DNA from: Burkholderiales bacterium | Lineage (GTDB): Bacteria; Pseudomonadota; Gammaproteobacteria; Burkholderiales; Burkholderiaceae_F | Reading direction: 5' to 3' | Length of the DNA stretch: 5,145 nucleotides | Assembly (NCBI GenBank): GCA_021298875.1 | Contig: JAJTHJ010000382.1 | Location: forward strand, 1-5,145 | In this document: piece after piece, positions 1-5,145 of the stretch | Layout: the number at the start of each line of letters is the position of its first letter | Position numbering within the stretch: the stretch's first letter is position 1 | Translations under genes and position numbers: made by a program | Notes under the pieces: generated by a model | What the model was told of the DNA's origin: nothing | Databases searched by the model: none | What the model saw: the letters and a program-made list of their open reading frames with translations, nothing else

Positions 1-241
1 AGTTCAAAGTAGATCTTCGCGAAAGGCAACGCAGCCGGCGCTGGCGCTGCCACTGGCGCCGGCGCCGGGGTGGGGGCAACCGCCGGCGCGACCACCGGCG
101 AGGCACAGCAGCCGACGGTGTTCGGGCCACGTCCCATCAGCAACAGCAGCAGCAACAGGATCGCCAGCGGGTCAAAACCGTCAGATGCAGACGGTCGCGC
201 CGACGTTGCGCGTCCGCCCAGCGGGATTTGATCGTAGTCAT
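1..241 (-). CDS. OmpA-like envelope protein, 5' part only, apparent frameshift near start
   Basis: This is the N-terminal part of a minus-strand gene that continues past position 1. The coding frame (codons starting at 242, 239 and so on) reads a short polar segment (DDYDQIPLGG at its start). A hydrophobic stretch around DPLAILLLLLLMG then forms a likely membrane anchor, followed by an Ala/Pro-rich linker and LPFAKIYFE at the edge. In OmpA/MotB-type proteins, a motif of the form 'AKIYFE' opens the C-terminal peptidoglycan-binding domain, so the likely role is an inner-membrane-anchored periplasmic protein that contacts peptidoglycan. The start is a problem. The ATG at 241-239 has a strong GAGGGG six bases upstream, but it is one frame off and hits TGA after the Cys codons at about 143. 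The frame with the OmpA features has no ATG, GTG or TTG before the Leu run. A one-base deletion in the organism, or a one-base sequence error near 220-241, would explain this. The OmpA domain itself lies outside the window, so the family call rests on architecture. Confidence 0.6.
138..158 (-). repeat. CTG/TTG triplet run encoding a poly-Leu membrane anchor
   Basis: Seven consecutive triplets, read as CAG or CAA on the plus strand, encode consecutive leucines on the minus strand in the membrane segment of the OmpA-like gene. Triplet slippage here would change the anchor length without changing the frame. In the frame of the ATG at 241 the same bases read as consecutive cysteines and then a stop, which argues that the Leu frame is the real one. 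Confidence 0.6.
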
Positions 242-247
242 CGGCGG

Positions 248-253
248 CCCCTC
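248..253 (-). promoter_or_regulatory. Ribosome binding site for the OmpA-like gene
   Basis: The minus-strand sequence GAGGGG overlaps the TGA stop (254-252) of the upstream HhH gene and is followed, after six bases, by ATG at 241-239. It is the only good start signal for the downstream gene, so it marks 241 as the intended start although the frame does not continue into the membrane segment. The overlap with the upstream stop suggests translational coupling within one operon. Confidence 0.55.
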
Positions 254-641
254 AGACGTCGCGGCGCACGCCGGCGTCCAGCTTGTCCTGCAACGCCGCG
301 AGTTCAGCCCAGCGGTTATCGGCCGCCAAGCGCGACTGCTCGGGCCAGGTGCCGGGATCCGCCAGCTTGAAGCGCGGGCCGGCCTGGGTCAGGATGTCCT
401 GTAGGGTCGATACCGGTGCGACCGCCAGTTTGGCAAAGGTGTTGATCCCAGCGGCGCGGAGCAGGCGCGCGATCTGCGGCCCGATGCCTTCGATGATTTC
501 CAGATTCTCTTCGCTGGTCACCGCGAACCCGGCGGCCCTTGCCTTGGCGAAGTCCACCGCGCTCCGCGGTGCCGCCGGCGCGAGCTTCGCGCGACCAAAC
601 AGCCAACTTGCCAACCAGCCGAGCAGGAAGCCCAGCAACAA
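252..641 (-). CDS. Membrane-anchored helix-hairpin-helix protein, start disrupted by TAG
   Basis: This small protein has 129 residues if read from TTG at 641. Residues 2-15 are hydrophobic and Trp-rich, forming a probable N-terminal membrane anchor, followed by a basic, Ala/Pro-rich stretch. Residues 47-72 contain the helix-hairpin-helix core (IEGIGPQIARLLRAAGI), with the Gly-Ile-Gly hairpin at 52-54. The conserved tail AGPRFKLADPGTWPEQSRLA (87-106) is typical of the family often labelled 'flap endonuclease-1-like 5' DNA nuclease' or DUF4332-like. That label comes from the HhH fold only; no nuclease residues are visible, and HhH domains usually bind DNA or mediate protein contacts. Oddly, the best start is ATG at 671, with GAGGG six bases upstream, in the same frame, but TAG at 644-642 interrupts it after nine codons. 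TTG at 641 follows that stop directly. With a sense codon there, the anchor would be of normal length (MSGLTCCFW then LLLGFLLGW). The gene may be a mild pseudogene, may reinitiate at TTG, or may contain a sequence error. The OmpA-like gene follows after 10 bases. Confidence 0.75.
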   Translation of the reverse strand: MLLGFLLGWLASWLFGRAKLAPAAPRSAVDFAKARAAGFAVTSEENLEIIEGIGPQIARLLRAAGINTFAKLAVAPVSTLQDILTQAGPRFKLADPGTWPEQSRLAADNRWAELAALQDKLDAGVRRDV

Positions 642-668
642 CTACCAGAAACAGCAGGTCAAACCGCT

Positions 669-682
669 CATGTTTTACCCTC
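669..682 (-). promoter_or_regulatory. Strong ribosome binding site and ATG upstream of the HhH gene
   Basis: On the minus strand GAGGG (682-678) precedes ATG (671-669) with a six-base spacer. The ATG is in frame with the HhH protein but separated from it by TAG at 644-642. This signal indicates that the gene originally began at 671, giving a product of 139 residues if the stop is read as a sense codon. Confidence 0.6.
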
Positions 683-799
683 GTATGTGTTTGGAAAGAA
701 GCGCAGCACTGCAACGCGGGGCGGACTCTAACAGCGCAAGACGACGTGCGCGCTACATTCGAAACTTTCGTTTTTCGGCTTGCGGACTGGGGGAAATCC
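672..799. promoter_or_regulatory. Divergent intergenic region between the HhH and dehydrogenase genes
   Basis: These 128 bases separate two divergently read genes and should contain promoters in both directions. I could not identify a convincing -35/-10 pair on either strand. A short imperfectly spaced palindrome, CGAAA-C-TTTCG, lies at 760-770, close to the dehydrogenase start, and could be an operator half-site pair, but it is short enough to be chance. The stretch around 753-777 is more AT-rich than its surroundings, which fits a promoter near there. Confidence 0.35.
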
Positions 800-1564
800 A
801 TGGATATCGAGAGCAGGACATTCATCGTCACCGGCGGCGCGTCGGGGTTGGGCGGCGCCACGTCGCGGATGCTCGCGGCCCACGGCGGCAAGGTGGTGAT
901 CGCCGACGTGCAGGCGGACAAGGGCGAGGCCCTGGCGGCCGAACTCGGCGCCGGCGTGAAGTTCGTCAAATGCGATGTCGCCTCCGAAGCGGACGGCATG
1001 GCCGTGGTCGATGCGGCGCTGGCGCTCGGCACGCTGCGCGGACTCGTCAACTGCGCCGGCATCGCCATCGGCGAGAAGACAGTCGGCAAGGACGGCCCGC
1101 ATGCGCTGGCGAGCTTTGCGCGCGTGATCGGCATCAACCTGATCGGCAGCTTCAACATGATCCGGCTCGCCGCCGACGCGATGAGCAAGCAGGCGCCTGA
1201 AGCCACCGGCGAGCGCGGTGTGATCGTCAACACCGCGTCGGTCGCGGCCTTCGACGGACAGATCGGGCAGGTGGCCTACGCGGCGTCCAAAGGCGGCATC
1301 GTCGGCATGACGCTGCCGGTGGCACGCGACCTCTCCCGAGTCGGCATCCGCTTCATGACCATCGCCCCCGGCATCTTCGAAACGCCGATGCTGCTCGGCA
1401 TGCCGCCCGAAGTGCAGGAATCCCTCGGCAAACAAGTGCCCTTCCCCTCACGCCTGGGCAAGCCCGCCGAATACGCCGACCTCGTCCGCGCCATCCTCGG
1501 CAACGTCATGCTGAATGGCGAGACGATCCGGCTCGACGGCGCCATCCGCATGCAGCCCAAATGA
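800..1564 (+). CDS. Short-chain dehydrogenase, HSD10-type 3-hydroxyacyl-CoA dehydrogenase
   Basis: This is a 254-residue cytoplasmic NAD(P)-dependent dehydrogenase of the classical SDR family. Visible elements are the cofactor glycine motif TGGASGLG (residues 11-18), Asp36 after the second strand (favouring NAD), NCAG (84-87) and Asn113. The catalytic Ser147 lies in NTASVAAFDG, and Tyr160 and Lys164 in YAASK. The C-terminal half (APGIFETPML, PFPSRLGKPAEYA, MLNGETIRLDGAIR) matches the type-2 3-hydroxyacyl-CoA dehydrogenase (HSD17B10-like) subgroup. Such enzymes oxidise 3-hydroxyacyl-CoA to 3-ketoacyl-CoA in fatty-acid or branched-chain amino-acid breakdown; the exact substrate cannot be read from the sequence. 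The start at 800 is supported by GGGGGA (789-794) five bases upstream and by the usual SDR N-terminus. The frame stays open upstream to 539, but that extension has no family character. The stop TGA overlaps the next gene's ATG as ATGA, so the two genes are probably translationally coupled. Confidence 0.88.
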   Translation: MDIESRTFIVTGGASGLGGATSRMLAAHGGKVVIADVQADKGEALAAELGAGVKFVKCDVASEADGMAVVDAALALGTLRGLVNCAGIAIGEKTVGKDGPHALASFARVIGINLIGSFNMIRLAADAMSKQAPEATGERGVIVNTASVAAFDGQIGQVAYAASKGGIVGMTLPVARDLSRVGIRFMTIAPGIFETPMLLGMPPEVQESLGKQVPFPSRLGKPAEYADLVRAILGNVMLNGETIRLDGAIRMQPK

Positions 1565-3351
1565 ATTCAGCGACTTACAAAATAGGGGTCAGACCCCTAT
1601 TTTTTGTTCTTACAGCGCTGGGGCTGGCGGGGTGTGCGTCGGCGCCGGAGTTGCCGGTGCAACCGGAGCCACCCACCGGGTTCCGCGCTGGAGTGACGAC
1701 GGCCACGGCGACCAAGCACATGGCGGCCGCGGCAAATCCGCTGGCCACCGAAGCGGGCCGCGCGATCCTGCGGCAAGGCGGCTCGGCGGTGGATGCGGCG
1801 ATAGCGATCCAGATGGTGCTCACACTGGTCGAGCCGCAAAGCTCCGGCATCGGCGGCGGCGCGTTCATCATGCATTGGGACGGCAAACGCGTGCAGGCAT
1901 TCGACGGCCGCGAGACGGCGCCGCGCGAGGCCGACGAAAACCTCTTCATCGTCGACGGCAAGCCGATGGCGTTCTACGACGCGGTGGTCGGCGGTCGCTC
2001 GGTGGGCACGCCGGGCGCGCTGCGCGTGCTGGAAGCCGCGCACAAGCAGCACGGCAAGCTGCCTTGGGCGCAGTTGTTCGAGCCGGCGATCAAGCTGGCC
2101 GAGCAAGGCTTTGCGATCTCGCCGCGGCTGGCGGCGCTGATCGAGCAGGACAAGTACCTCGCGCGCGACCCTACGGCCCGCGCCTACTTCTACAACGCCG
2201 ACGGCACGCCGAAGAAAGCCGGCACGCTGCTGCGCAATCCGGAGCTTGCCGCCACGCTGCGCGCGATCGCGCAACAGGGACCGGATGTCCTTTATCGCGG
2301 CACCATCGGCGTGGACGTGGTCGCCAAGGTGCGCGCGCAAGCCAACGTCGGCCGACTGGGCACGAGCGACCTCGTGGAGTACGAAGCCAAGGAACGCACG
2401 GCGATCTGCACCGACTACAAGCGCTGGCGCGTCTGCGGCATGCCGCCGCCGTCCTCGGGCGGCATCGCGGTCGCGCAGATGCTTGGCATCTTTGCCAACC
2501 GCAACATCGCAGTGGTGCCGCCGGCGGAAAAGAACGGCAGCTTGCAGCCGCAGGCCGATGGCGTGCACCTCTTCAGCGAAGCCGGCCGGCTCGCCTTTGC
2601 CGACCGTAACCTGTACGTCGCGGACAGCGACTTCGTCGCGGTGGACGTGGCGGGGCTGATCGACCCGACCTACCTCGCCCAACGCGCCAAGTTGATCGGC
2701 GACCGCAGCATGGGCCGCGCGCCGCCGGGCGTGCCGCCGGGAACCAAGTTAAGCTTCGCCCCCGACCGCTCGCCCGATCGCGTGGCGACCTCGCACGTCT
2801 CCGTGGTGGACGACTACGGCAACGCCGTGTCGATGACCACCACCATCGAAGACGCGTTCGGCGCGCGGCTGATGGTGCGCGGTTTTCTGCTGAACAACCA
2901 GTTGACCGACTTCTCCTTCGCGCCGAGCGAAAACGGCAAGCCTGTCGCCAACCGCGTGCAGCCGGGCAAGCGCCCGCGCTCGTCGATGGCACCCACCTTG
3001 GTGTTCGACCGTGCCAGCGGCCAGTTGGTCGCCGCGGTCGGCTCGCCCGGCGGCTCGCAGATCATCGGTTATGTCGCCAAGACGCTGGTCGGGCTGCTCG
3101 ATTGGGATCTGGACATCCAGCAGGCGATCTCGCTGCCCAACTTCGGCAGCCGCAACGGCCCGACCGAGCTCGAACGCGGTCGCATCGACCCCGCGCTCGT
3201 CGGCGAACTCAAAGCGCGCGGCCACGAGGTGCGCGAGATCGACATGACGAGCGGCCTGCAAGGCATCGTCCACACGCGGCTGCCCGACGGCAAGCCCGGC
3301 TGGGCGGGAGGTGCCGACCCGCGGCGCGAAGGCGTGGCGCTGGGCGATTGA
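1561..3351 (+). CDS. ggt: Gamma-glutamyltransferase, probable lipoprotein
   Basis: This 596-residue gamma-glutamyltranspeptidase cleaves glutathione and transfers or hydrolyses the gamma-glutamyl group outside the cytoplasm. It is made as a precursor that cuts itself. The expected nucleophile and new N-terminus is Thr410 (in VATSHVSVVDD), giving a large subunit up to 409 and a small subunit of 187 residues. Conserved elements include NPLATEAGRAILRQGGSAVDAA near the N-terminus, GIGGGAF and Arg117 in DGRETAP (the counterpart of E. coli Arg114, carboxylate binding). NNQLTDF has Asp450, RPRSSMAPT has Ser474/Ser475, and GSPGGS (494-499) is the oxyanion region. All key residues are present, so the enzyme should be active. 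Residues 13-25 (a hydrophobic run ending LAGC) form a lipobox with Cys25, so the protein is probably a lipoprotein. The start overlaps the dehydrogenase stop and has no clear ribosome binding site, suggesting reinitiation. No other usable in-frame start lies before the lipobox. Codons 7-15 are made of a palindromic repeat (see 1579-1605). Confidence 0.93.
   Translation: MNSATYKIGVRPLFFVLTALGLAGCASAPELPVQPEPPTGFRAGVTTATATKHMAAAANPLATEAGRAILRQGGSAVDAAIAIQMVLTLVEPQSSGIGGGAFIMHWDGKRVQAFDGRETAPREADENLFIVDGKPMAFYDAVVGGRSVGTPGALRVLEAAHKQHGKLPWAQLFEPAIKLAEQGFAISPRLAALIEQDKYLARDPTARAYFYNADGTPKKAGTLLRNPELAATLRAIAQQGPDVLYRGTIGVDVVAKVRAQANVGRLGTSDLVEYEAKERTAICTDYKRWRVCGMPPPSSGGIAVAQMLGIFANRNIAVVPPAEKNGSLQPQADGVHLFSEAGRLAFADRNLYVADSDFVAVDVAGLIDPTYLAQRAKLIGDRSMGRAPPGVPPGTKLSFAPDRSPDRVATSHVSVVDDYGNAVSMTTTIEDAFGARLMVRGFLLNNQLTDFSFAPSENGKPVANRVQPGKRPRSSMAPTLVFDRASGQLVAAVGSPGGSQIIGYVAKTLVGLLDWDLDIQQAISLPNFGSRNGPTELERGRIDPALVGELKARGHEVREIDMTSGLQGIVHTRLPDGKPGWAGGADPRREGVALGD
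1579..1605. repeat. Perfect palindrome with T-tract inside the ggt signal sequence
   Basis: The left arm AAAATAGGGGTC (1579-1590), one A (1591) and the right arm GACCCCTATTTT (1592-1603) form a perfect 12-base inverted repeat. A run of six T covers 1600-1605. As RNA it folds to a stem of up to 11 pairs with a 3-base loop followed by U residues, which is the form of an intrinsic terminator 15 bases after the dehydrogenase stop. It is AT-flanked and unlike the surrounding GC-rich coding sequence. The core GGGGTCAGACCCC resembles dispersed REP-like palindromes that I recall from GC-rich proteobacteria; that link is from memory and untested. It spans exactly nine codons of ggt (K7 to F15), supplying the positive charges and first hydrophobic residues of the signal peptide. 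Confidence 0.85.
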
Positions 3352-3421
3352 CCGCACCCGCCGCACGGCCATCGCCTGCTAGCCTTCGCGCCCCGCATCC
3401 ACCCCACCCAAGGAGAACCCC

Positions 3422-3928
3422 ATGACGATCAAGGTCGGCGACCGTCTGCCCGACGGCACGCTGCAAGAGTTCATCGAAGTCGAAACCGCCGGCTGCTCGC
3501 TCGGCCCCAACAGCTTCAACGTGGCCGATCTCACCCGCGGCAAGAAGATCGCGATCTTCGGCCTGCCGGGCGCCTTCACGCCCACCTGCTCGGCCCAGCA
3601 CGTGCCGAGCTACATCAAGCACTACGACGCGCTGCGCGCCAAGGGCGTGGACGAAATCTGGTGCCTGTCGGTCAACGACGCCTTCGTGATGGGCGCCTGG
3701 GGCCGCGACCAAAAGGCCGGCGGCACGGTGCGGATGATGGCCGACGGCTCGGCCGAATACACGAAGAAGCTCGGCCTGGAACTGGACCTCGTGTCGCGCG
3801 GCCTGGGCATCCGCTGCCAGCGCTTTTCGATGCTAGTTGAAGACGGTGTGGTCAAGACGCTCAACATCGAAGCGCCCGGCAAGTACGAGGTCAGCGGCGC
3901 GGAGACGATGCTTGCGCAGCTCGGCTGA
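3422..3928 (+). CDS. Peroxiredoxin, Prx5 type
   Basis: This 168-residue thioredoxin-fold peroxidase reduces hydrogen peroxide and organic peroxides in the cytoplasm. The active site PGAFTPTC (49-56) matches the Prx PxxxTxxC pattern, with peroxidatic Cys56. The rest (KIAIFGLPGAFTPTC, VPSYIKHYDALRAKGVDEIW, LSVNDAFVMGAWG, the C-terminal NIEAPGKYEVSGAETML) is typical of the Prx5 subfamily, commonly reduced by glutathione/glutaredoxin. Arg131 is a candidate for the conserved active-site arginine. Other cysteines are Cys25, Cys81 and Cys132; whether one acts as resolving cysteine cannot be decided here. There is no signal peptide, and the length is normal. The start is fixed by AAGGAG (3410-3415) six bases upstream. 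The 70-base gap after ggt shows no terminator and no strong promoter, so it may be read from the ggt transcript. The neighbouring ggt gives a possible glutathione link. Confidence 0.93.
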   Translation: MTIKVGDRLPDGTLQEFIEVETAGCSLGPNSFNVADLTRGKKIAIFGLPGAFTPTCSAQHVPSYIKHYDALRAKGVDEIWCLSVNDAFVMGAWGRDQKAGGTVRMMADGSAEYTKKLGLELDLVSRGLGIRCQRFSMLVEDGVVKTLNIEAPGKYEVSGAETMLAQLG

Positions 3929-3948
3929 CGCTTCCGTCCACAGGATGG

Positions 3949-3974
3949 AAAACGCCGCCCGTGGGCGGCGTTTT
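3949..3974. terminator. Bidirectional intrinsic terminator between prx and murJ
   Basis: The arms AAAACGCCGCCC (3949-3960) and GGGCGGCGTTTT (3963-3974) are perfect inverted repeats around GT, giving a GC-rich stem with four T on each strand. It begins 21 bases after the peroxiredoxin stop. On the other strand it starts at the last base of the murJ stop codon (3976-3974), so it can end transcription of both convergent genes. The T-tracts are short, but the symmetry and position make the call firm. Confidence 0.88.
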
Positions 3975-5145
3975 CATTTGGTCCGCAGCAGAAAGTCCCG
4001 CGGCCGAAAGCCCAGCGCGAACAACAGGCCAAAATAGACCGCCACTGCTGCACCGATGGTGCCGCTCATCCACGCCACCCGCAGCAACGGCGTGGACTGC
4101 ATCGCCACCCAGTCGAAACGCGAATTGGCAAACCACAGCAGCGCCGCCAGCGCCGCCAGCGGCAGCAGGAGCTTGGCGAAAAACAGTGCCCAATCCGCCC
4201 GCGGCCGGTAGATACCGCGCCGGCGCAGCACCCACAGCAACAGGCCGGCATTGGCGAGCGCACCCAGACTGATCGACACCGTCAGTCCCACGTGCGCGAG
4301 CCAGGGCACCAGTGCCGCGTTCCCAGCCAGCGTGACCGCGAGCGAGGCCAGGCCGATCGTCACCGGCGTCTTCATGTCCTGCCGCGAGTAGAACGCCGGT
4401 GCCAGAATCTTCACCGCAATCAGGCCGAGCAGACCGATCGCGTAGCCGGCCAGCGCCGGCGCGGTCTGCGCTACGTCGCGGGCGGTGAACTTGCCGCCCT
4501 GGTAGAGCACGGCGACCATCGCCTCGGCAGACAGCCCCAGCCCGATGGCCGCCGGCAGCGCCAGCAAGCAGGTGAGGCGCAGCCCCCAGTCGAGCAGGCG
4601 GCTGTACTCGTCGGCCTGCTCGGCGGCGTACGCACGCGAAAGACTGGGCAGCAGCACGGTGCCGAAGGCCACGCCCAGCAGCGCCGTCGGAAACTCCATC
4701 AGCCGGTCCGCATAGCTGATCCACGAGACGCTACCGGTCGCCAGATGCGAGGCGATGTTGGTGTTGATGACGATGGCGATCTGCGCGACCGACACCGAGA
4801 ACACCGCTGGCCCCATCAGCAGCAGAATGCGGCGCACGGCCGGGTCGCGCGCCGATGCGCGCAGGCCCGACCAGCGTGGCAGCATGCCGATCTTCGCCAG
4901 CGCCGGCACCTGGATCGCCAGTTGCGCCGCGCCGCCGAGCAGCACCGCCGCGACCAGCGCCCAGATCGGCTGCGCCAGATGCGGCGCCAGCCACAGCGAG
5001 AAGGCAATGAAGGCGATGTTGAGCAGCGTCGGTGTGGCCGCCGGTACCGCAAAGCGCTCATAGGTGTTGAGCACGCCCGCCGCGCAGGCCACCAGCGACA
5101 TGAAGAGGATGTACGGGAACATCCAGCGCGTCATCGCGGTGGCGA
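3974..5145 (-). CDS. murJ: Lipid II flippase MurJ (MviN), C-terminal part
   Basis: This is the C-terminal 389 residues of a polytopic inner-membrane protein of the MOP/MATE-like superfamily. It flips lipid II, the peptidoglycan precursor, to the periplasmic face. The visible part starts ATAMTRWMFPYILF, which corresponds to an internal region of the family, so roughly 125 residues are missing beyond the right edge (E. coli MurJ is about 511 residues). The ATG at 5134 is therefore not the real start. Diagnostic sequence includes NTYERFAVPAATPTLLN, ISYADRLMEFPTALLGVAFG and LLPSLSR. The Arg (codon 4705-4703) and Glu (4696-4694) in ADRLMEF match E. coli Arg270 and Glu273, both important for function. 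Many hydrophobic segments follow, ending with RPRDFLLRTK. The gene is convergent with the peroxiredoxin, its stop touches the shared terminator, and nothing suggests damage. Confidence 0.94.
   Translation of the reverse strand, partial: ATAMTRWMFPYILFMSLVACAAGVLNTYERFAVPAATPTLLNIAFIAFSLWLAPHLAQPIWALVAAVLLGGAAQLAIQVPALAKIGMLPRWSGLRASARDPAVRRILLLMGPAVFSVSVAQIAIVINTNIASHLATGSVSWISYADRLMEFPTALLGVAFGTVLLPSLSRAYAAEQADEYSRLLDWGLRLTCLLALPAAIGLGLSAEAMVAVLYQGGKFTARDVAQTAPALAGYAIGLLGLIAVKILAPAFYSRQDMKTPVTIGLASLAVTLAGNAALVPWLAHVGLTVSISLGALANAGLLLWVLRRRGIYRPRADWALFFAKLLLPLAALAALLWFANSRFDWVAMQSTPLLRVAWMSGTIGAAVAVYFGLLFALGFRPRDFLLRTK

Noticed and set aside
40..110. GC-rich, repeat-like stretch of GGCGCC/GCCGGC words
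   Set aside because: It is explained by the Ala/Pro-rich linker codons of the OmpA-like protein; no regular repeat unit is present.
252..254. TGA as a selenocysteine codon joining the HhH and OmpA-like parts
   Set aside because: No selenoprotein family resembles either part and a ribosome binding site for a separate gene overlaps the stop; simple termination is the better reading.
539..799. N-terminal extension of the dehydrogenase to an ATG at 539
   Set aside because: The extension overlaps the divergent HhH gene and has no family character; ATG at 800 has a ribosome binding site and gives the usual SDR N-terminus.
283..1200. Long plus-strand open frame of 305 codons overlapping the dehydrogenase
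   Set aside because: The translation is Arg-rich with no domain, and it is a frame shadow of the dehydrogenase and the antisense of the HhH gene.
316..1233. Long minus-strand open frame of 305 codons across the HhH gene and the dehydrogenase gene
   Set aside because: It is antisense to the dehydrogenase and out of frame with the HhH gene; no domain is recognisable and GC-rich DNA commonly gives such open frames.
1515..2609. Plus-strand open frame of 364 codons over ggt
   Set aside because: It lies in another frame of the clearly conserved ggt, and its product is Arg/Ala/Gly-rich without a domain.
3891..4724. Minus-strand open frame of 277 codons inside murJ
   Set aside because: It is an alternative frame of murJ; the murJ frame carries the conserved motifs and the correct stop at the terminator.
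5132..5134. ATG as the start of murJ
   Set aside because: The frame stays open upstream to the window edge and the sequence there aligns with an internal part of MurJ, so this Met is internal.

Overview
This is a GC-rich chromosomal window with tightly packed genes and strong G/C bias at third codon positions. The gene set and protein flavours suggest a proteobacterium, most likely a betaproteobacterium (Burkholderiales- or Rhodocyclales-like). That assignment is an impression from the protein sequences, not a measured phylogeny.

Layout. The left end (1-671) holds two minus-strand genes. One is a small membrane-anchored helix-hairpin-helix (HhH) protein. Immediately downstream is the 5' end of an OmpA-like envelope protein that runs off the left edge. 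Both have an anomaly at their N-terminus. The HhH gene has an in-frame TAG nine codons after the ATG that carries the good ribosome binding site. The OmpA-like gene has its ribosome-bound ATG one frame off from the clearly coding frame. A 128-base divergent intergenic region (672-799) separates these from a plus-strand group.

The plus-strand group is an HSD10-type short-chain dehydrogenase (800-1564), a gamma-glutamyltransferase with a lipoprotein signal (1561-3351, overlapping the dehydrogenase by 4 bases as ATGA), and a Prx5-type peroxiredoxin (3422-3928). A symmetrical stem-loop (3949-3974) closes the peroxiredoxin gene. It also sits at the 3' end of a convergent minus-strand murJ (lipid II flippase), whose N-terminal part lies beyond the right edge.

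How the genes fit together. Gamma-glutamyltransferase (extracytoplasmic glutathione breakdown) next to a Prx5-type peroxiredoxin (often reduced by glutathione/glutaredoxin) suggests a loose thiol/redox theme. The dehydrogenase is a CoA-thioester metabolic enzyme that looks co-transcribed but not functionally tied. MurJ, the OmpA-like protein and the HhH protein are envelope or housekeeping genes.

The most interesting signal is a perfect 12-base inverted repeat with a T-tract (1579-1605) inside the signal-peptide codons of the gamma-glutamyltransferase. It encodes exactly nine codons in frame, and it looks both like a dispersed palindromic repeat and like an intrinsic terminator. I see no CRISPR array, tRNA, rRNA, insertion sequence or defence system, and no convincing new multi-gene system.
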